A DNA stretch of 10,215 nucleotides. Source: Christensenella sp. UBA7584 (GTDB lineage Bacteria; Bacillota; Clostridia; Christensenellales; UBA1242). The stretch spans positions 1 to 10,215 of the forward strand of contig DLKQ01000026.1 in assembly GCA_002477805.1 (NCBI GenBank). Reading direction: 5' to 3'. Below are positions 6,284-10,215 of the stretch, piece by piece (the first letter of the stretch is position 1; the number at the start of each line of letters is the position of its first letter). The translations under genes were made by a program, and so were the position numbers. A model generated the notes under the pieces. That model saw only the letters and a list, made by a program, of their open reading frames with translations, did no database searches and was not told the origin of the DNA.

Positions 6284-7144
6284 TCTGTATATAGTTGTTA
6301 AATAGCCTGTAAATGCTTTATCGTAAAGGTTATTATCTTCAAACTCTTCCTTATACATCTGCCAACTAATAAATATTGTTAATGGTGTTTTCGAAGTTTT
6401 TCCATAAATATTTTTCATTATTAAATCTGCATCAACTTGTATAAGCCCATTGATCATTTCATCATTTTGTGTACTCGTTCTAATAACATCATAAATATTT
6501 TGTAAATACACTGAAATTGCAACCTTCTGTTGTTCGTTATTTTCGATTAGATAGCTATAACCTTCTGAACACATTAAATCAATTTCCCCTACAGATTGTT
6601 TCTTTATTCTCATATTCGAAAAACCAATTTCTGTTATAATTGCATTGTTAATGCTTCGAATTTTTGTCGTTAATTTTATTTGATTGGATGTCGAACCCAG
6701 TTCATTTTTATTTTTGTTATAGGCCTCTATGTATAACATTTCATCCAAATAATTTATTTTAGGTTGACTTAGATTAAACTTTATTTCGCAATTTCTATCA
6801 AAAATTATTTTAGGAGTGTATTCTAGCATCATTTGTCTCTCTGCTATTTCATTTGCTTGCCTTGTCAATTCTGCCATTCTATTTTCGGATTTTTCATTAT
6901 CTTCTCTCTGTTTTATATTTTGGAATACCGCTACCATACCTAATATAAGAGATCCCGCAAAACCTAAAAACGATCCCCAAAAAGCAAGCCAATCACTTTT
7001 TTCTAAATTTTCCCCTGCAGGCAATAGTCTCCACGAAGTAAATGCCCAATAAGTAATCCAATATAACGCAATTATCAGTGTAAATATTCCTATCCCAATC
7101 ATCCATCGAGTTAATTTTTTATGATTTTTAAACCATTTTTTCAT
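6263..7144 (-). CDS. Two-helix membrane protein with cytoplasmic C-terminal domain (cargo gene 1)
   Basis: I do not recognise a named family. The 293-residue protein has a basic N-terminus (MKKWFKNHKK), a first membrane helix at about 13-34, a short external loop (about 35-50) and a second helix at about 52-74 (LAFWGSFLGFAGSLILGM). A charged helical segment follows at 74-107, probably coiled coil, then a domain of about 180 residues that looks beta-rich. Positive charges at both flanks suggest both ends are cytoplasmic. The DW-(L)-x-FWGS second helix resembles small membrane proteins common in accessory regions of Bacillota. The start codon directly follows the DUF4391 stop codon and has only a GGGGG-type ribosome site (7150-7154), unlike the AAGGAG of the core genes. 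Its last codons overlap the mod1 start by 8 bases. The DNA is very AT-rich: two hand-counted lines of 60 bases gave 23-25% GC. A membrane-acting effector or membrane anchor is a guess from context. Confidence 0.8.
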   Translation of the reverse strand: MKKWFKNHKKLTRWMIGIGIFTLIIALYWITYWAFTSWRLLPAGENLEKSDWLAFWGSFLGFAGSLILGMVAVFQNIKQREDNEKSENRMAELTRQANEIAERQMMLEYTPKIIFDRNCEIKFNLSQPKINYLDEMLYIEAYNKNKNELGSTSNQIKLTTKIRSINNAIITEIGFSNMRIKKQSVGEIDLMCSEGYSYLIENNEQQKVAISVYLQNIYDVIRTSTQNDEMINGLIQVDADLIMKNIYGKTSKTPLTIFISWQMYKEEFEDNNLYDKAFTGYLTTIYREEKNNG

Positions 7145-7780
7145 CTACACCCCCAACTGTTCCAATTCTCTTTTGAGTTCTTTTATTTGGCTGTTTATAG
7201 CCATTTTTGTGTTTGGTTGTTTTTCTGCATCACGAGTTTTTGTTAGCTTCTCTATCTCTGTTTTGTGCTTTTTTATTTGGTTGGTTCGGTCTGTGTATTC
7301 TTCAAAAGTTTCATCTTGTCTGAACCTTATTTTCGTGATGTAACTTACCATTGCTTTGAAAACATTTTCTAGTTTGCTTGTTGTTGGAAACTCTTCTTTA
7401 TTTTCTTCCTGCCAATCACTTTCGCAAGTTTTCAAAACCTTGGTTTTATCTTCAGTGAATACTTTTAGTGATGTGATATACTTGATTTCGCTGCCATATC
7501 GCAATCTAAAAAGTATTTGGAAGTTTATGTATTTATTCAGTGCATCTATAAACTTTGTTGGGACAATTGCATTATTTAGCACAATGTCCATTATGTAGAT
7601 TTCTTTCACATTTTCACTTGGTTCTAGGTTTGTCCTATCTGGTGATAATGTGTTTGCTAAAATGACTTTTGAAACAACTTGTGCATCTGTTTTTATTGTT
7701 TTATCAGCCTTTATTGTTCTGAAAAGTTCAAGCATCTTAAAGTTTATATTTACAGCAGTTTTGTCGTTGTATATAAACAT
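7145..7780 (-). CDS. DUF4391 domain protein
   Basis: This 211-residue soluble protein matches the DUF4391 family as I recall it. The region of residues 44-106 has the family pattern (TLSPDRTNL, ENVKEIYIMDIVL, then FQILFRLRYGSEIKYITSLK), which looks like a beta-rich core. It is followed by a strongly charged C-terminal coiled coil (about 164-209) ending KELKRELEQL. The family has no proven biochemical function that I know of. Its members recur between a SNF2/helicase-related gene and a Mod methyltransferase, which is exactly the position here. The start at 7780 has AAGGAG at 7786-7791, five bases upstream. The stop codon TAG is immediately followed by the ATG of the next gene, so translation is probably coupled. 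A structural or adaptor role in a restriction complex, through the coiled coil, is inference. Confidence 0.85.
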   Translation of the reverse strand: MFIYNDKTAVNINFKMLELFRTIKADKTIKTDAQVVSKVILANTLSPDRTNLEPSENVKEIYIMDIVLNNAIVPTKFIDALNKYINFQILFRLRYGSEIKYITSLKVFTEDKTKVLKTCESDWQEENKEEFPTTSKLENVFKAMVSYITKIRFRQDETFEEYTDRTNQIKKHKTEIEKLTKTRDAEKQPNTKMAINSQIKELKRELEQLGV

Positions 7781-7800
7781 CTTTTCTCCTTATCTTTTGG

Positions 7801-10215
7801 TTATTTCACTACTACAAAGGCTAATAGTTCGAAGTCATCAAGACCTTTAATCTTCGCGCCAGAAAGTACCATACTTCCTTGTTTGAAAAGTGCGTTGATA
7901 TCACTTTGTTCTTTAACTTCAATTATGCTTTTTATAGCTTCTTCAAGTAGTTCTGAGTATTTGTGCATATCTAGTCCATCATTTGTTTCATCATTGAACT
8001 TTTTATATGCTTTTGGAATTGGATCTTTTTGTCCTTTGCAAGACAAACGAAGTGCATCCAATATTTGTTTTACTTCTAAGTGGTTGTCTATAATCTCGCC
8101 ATCTTCATTTACATAAACGAGATAGTAAGGGTGCAACCTGTTTTGCCTATTGATATTCACATTGTTGTTTTGGTTCTTCAAAATGTAAATAACACCTGGC
8201 ACAATACCCTTTTCTTCATCTGCTGGGATAACGCAATGCATTCCTTTTGGCACTCGTTTTGGTTCGCCATAGGTTTTAATGAATTCGGCGGCATCCATTC
8301 TAAACTCGTTAAGTCCAAGGTCTGAGATTGAAATACCATTGTTTTGATCTTCAAGGTCAATATTCTCGCCTTCACGAAGTTTCTTTATTTGAACTTCACG
8401 ATAGTCATCCATTTGGTCATCAGGGTTAAGCAAGTTATCATCGGCTGTTGCTGTTTGGTCAACAATTGTCATTCTGCTCTTTACCCTATCTGTTAAGTTG
8501 ATGTATTCATTAAGTGGCAATGGTGGCCAAAAGTTTATAAGTCTTATTACTTTGTTTTTGCTTCCAAGTCTGTCAATACGACCAAACCTTTGAACAATGC
8601 GCACTGGGTTCCAGTGAATATCGTAATTTATGCAAAGGTCGCAGTCTTGCAAGTTTTGACCTTCGGAAATACAGTCTGTTGCAATAAGTACGTCTATATC
8701 TTTGAAGCAATCATCATATTCGTGCTTATCAATTTTGGGACTCCATCTCATCTTTGGATCGTTATAGCTTTCAATTGTCTTTGGAATCCAACCGAAGATT
8801 TCATCTCTGTGTTTACTTATTGGGCTGAACATTGTAAGCAAAGTGTCTGTCTTTTTTGGACAATGTTTCAATGTACACTTGTTTTGTCCACCCTCTATCA
8901 TTGCTGTTTCAATTCCATAAGTTTCTTTTAACCATTTATGTAGGTTGTCGTATAAGTAGTTTGCTGTGTCTGCAAATGCTGAGAATATCAAGACTTTTCT
9001 ATTGCCTTCATTCATTGGATTTTTAATTTTTTCATCAATAATATTCTTTAAGGTTTGCAACTTATAATCGTGTTCTGGTGTAACTTTATCTAGTTCTGTA
9101 AGCAAGTGTTTTAGGATTTCAACATCCTCTTCCATTGCTTGTTTCCAAGAAAGTCTATCAATGTCGGCATATTCAATCGCCACTTCCTTACCTTTGTCGG
9201 TTTGTATCAAGTTCAAGCTTCCATCTTCATCTTGGTCAAACTCTTCATAATTGAACACTTTTTTGGTTGCTGTTGCATCTGGTCTAATTTGTCCATCTTG
9301 ATACAATTGCAATCTTCTTAGTTCAGCTTCGTTAAGGTAAAGCATACCTTTCATTGTTAATCTAAATGACTCAACACTTGATTCAAGTCGTTTAAGTAGG
9401 TTTACGGTCATCAATCTCTTGATACCTGTGTTACGACCACTTCTTGAAAGTCCACTTTTCTTCATTTCAATGTCGTATTTCATTTCATACTTTTCTTTTT
9501 TGCTATCAAGGACATAGTCAAATAAGCCATAAACTGCCATGTTCATCGCTTTAATGTGCTGATAGATCTCTTTATATTCAGGAACATCTATCCTTTTAGT
9601 TAGTTCTGGAAAGTATGATTGTGGTGGCAATCTGTCTGGGAACTTGCCGATGCTGTTAATGTTGTAATATTTAACAATGTTCTTTCTACTTCTTGCAATT
9701 GTTACACTGTCAAGCAGGATCTTAAAGTCAATGCTTAGACCATCTATTAAGTCTTTACTTGTTCTTTCTGCTGGTGGTCTCTTGCTCCAATCATTGAACA
9801 CTGCTTGTGCATTTCTAAATATTGTTGCAATGTTGCTCTTTGTATCCAAACTCTTTTCAAATGCATCATAGTCTTGGGCATAAGCAAGTGCGAGTTGGTT
9901 TTTAAGGTCATTGTATCTATTGTTTACAGGTGTCGCAGAAAGCATTAAAACCTTGGTCTTTACGCCTTCTTTGATTATGTGATTGATAAGGAAGTCATAT
10001 CTTGTTTCCTTGTCTTTTACGGGGTTGTTATTTCTAAAATTGTGCGATTCATCAATAACAACTAGGTCATAGTTTCCCCAATTGACAAGTCTTAAATCTC
10101 TACCATTGTGTGCTGTTCCCGCACGACCTAAGTCTGTGTGATAAAGCACTTCGTATCTAATTCTATCTTTATAGAAAATGTTTGTTGTTTCGTTTCCACA
10201 ATACTGTGTCCAGTT
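7801..10215 (-). CDS. SNF2-type DEAD/DEAH helicase, C-terminal part (5' end outside window)
   Basis: This is an ATP-dependent DNA translocase of helicase superfamily 2, SNF2-like. The frame is open to the right window edge, so 804 residues are visible and the N-terminus with the Walker A loop lies outside. A GTG at 10149 is just an internal valine codon. Motif II is DESH at visible residues 55-58 (V-V-I-D-E-S-H) and motif III is SATP at 93-96. The second RecA lobe carries motif V (ATDCISEGQNLQ) and motif VI (QRFGRIDRLGS, near residues 535-550), with the arginine finger expected there. A long insertion separates the lobes, and a C-terminal domain of about 200 residues follows that is typical of helicases found beside DNA methyltransferases. 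It ends 20 bases before the DUF4391 gene and is the first visible operon gene. The role in restriction is inferred from context. DISARM DrmD is a related SNF2 protein, but no DISARM partner gene is seen here. Confidence 0.9.
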   Translation of the reverse strand, partial: NWTQYCGNETTNIFYKDRIRYEVLYHTDLGRAGTAHNGRDLRLVNWGNYDLVVIDESHNFRNNNPVKDKETRYDFLINHIIKEGVKTKVLMLSATPVNNRYNDLKNQLALAYAQDYDAFEKSLDTKSNIATIFRNAQAVFNDWSKRPPAERTSKDLIDGLSIDFKILLDSVTIARSRKNIVKYYNINSIGKFPDRLPPQSYFPELTKRIDVPEYKEIYQHIKAMNMAVYGLFDYVLDSKKEKYEMKYDIEMKKSGLSRSGRNTGIKRLMTVNLLKRLESSVESFRLTMKGMLYLNEAELRRLQLYQDGQIRPDATATKKVFNYEEFDQDEDGSLNLIQTDKGKEVAIEYADIDRLSWKQAMEEDVEILKHLLTELDKVTPEHDYKLQTLKNIIDEKIKNPMNEGNRKVLIFSAFADTANYLYDNLHKWLKETYGIETAMIEGGQNKCTLKHCPKKTDTLLTMFSPISKHRDEIFGWIPKTIESYNDPKMRWSPKIDKHEYDDCFKDIDVLIATDCISEGQNLQDCDLCINYDIHWNPVRIVQRFGRIDRLGSKNKVIRLINFWPPLPLNEYINLTDRVKSRMTIVDQTATADDNLLNPDDQMDDYREVQIKKLREGENIDLEDQNNGISISDLGLNEFRMDAAEFIKTYGEPKRVPKGMHCVIPADEEKGIVPGVIYILKNQNNNVNINRQNRLHPYYLVYVNEDGEIIDNHLEVKQILDALRLSCKGQKDPIPKAYKKFNDETNDGLDMHKYSELLEEAIKSIIEVKEQSDINALFKQGSMVLSGAKIKGLDDFELLAFVVVK

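Noticed and set aside
7679..8116. A 145-codon open frame on the plus strand, and other plus-strand frames of 60-113 codons
   Set aside because: They lie opposite well-supported minus-strand genes, have no ribosome sites or recognisable domains, and have the residue bias of antisense shadows (many Ser, Phe, Leu, Cys).
1..10215. DISARM or BREX as the identity of the locus
   Set aside because: SNF2 helicase plus adenine methyltransferase recalls class 1 DISARM, but no DrmA, DrmB or phospholipase-D gene is present. No PglZ or BrxC is seen. DUF4391 with Mod and Res fits a type III-like locus better. Missing genes could lie outside the window.
1..10215. CRISPR array, tRNA, rRNA, transposase or attachment site
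   Set aside because: No regularly spaced short repeats, no tRNA-like cloverleaf, no transposase motif and no terminal inverted repeats were seen. Coding sequence fills almost every base.

Overview
The window is a single dense block of genes, all read on the minus strand. It looks like part of one long defence operon from a low-GC bacterium, most likely a member of the Bacillota. The basis is the AT-rich DNA, strong AAGGAG-type ribosome binding sites before most genes, and standard code use (TGA serves as a stop, and the tryptophan codon checked is TGG). Nothing allows a species call.

In transcription order (right to left) the window holds: the 3' part of a SNF2-type helicase (10215-7801); a DUF4391 protein (7780-7145); a two-helix membrane protein (7144-6263); a type III-like adenine methyltransferase, Mod1 (6270-4138); a small coiled-coil/zinc-ribbon protein (4136-3717); a second methyltransferase, Mod2 (3724-1745); an abortive-infection family protein with an Abi_C domain (1736-930); a second two-helix membrane protein (933-241); and the first 76 codons of a type III restriction subunit, Res (230 to beyond position 1). 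Gaps are 0-20 bases and four gene junctions overlap or nearly touch. No internal terminator or promoter is visible, and no intergenic stretch reaches 300 bases.

The core reads as a type III-like restriction-modification locus (helicase, DUF4391, Mod, Res) that has been expanded. There are two tandem mod genes with nearly identical ends and unrelated target-recognition middles, feeding one visible res gene. Four other genes sit in the slots between core genes: membrane protein, zinc ribbon, Abi_C protein, membrane protein. The two genes directly before the mods both end in the codons for Asn-Asn-Gly-stop, written by the same mod leader sequence. That suggests cargo genes joined to a duplicated junction.

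The likely working model is inference. The Mods methylate one strand of two different asymmetric sites and guide Res. The SNF2 helicase and DUF4391 protein are extra parts of the same complex or a linked system. The Abi_C and membrane proteins act as back-up, abortive-type effectors. The window is cut inside the helicase on the right and inside Res on the left.
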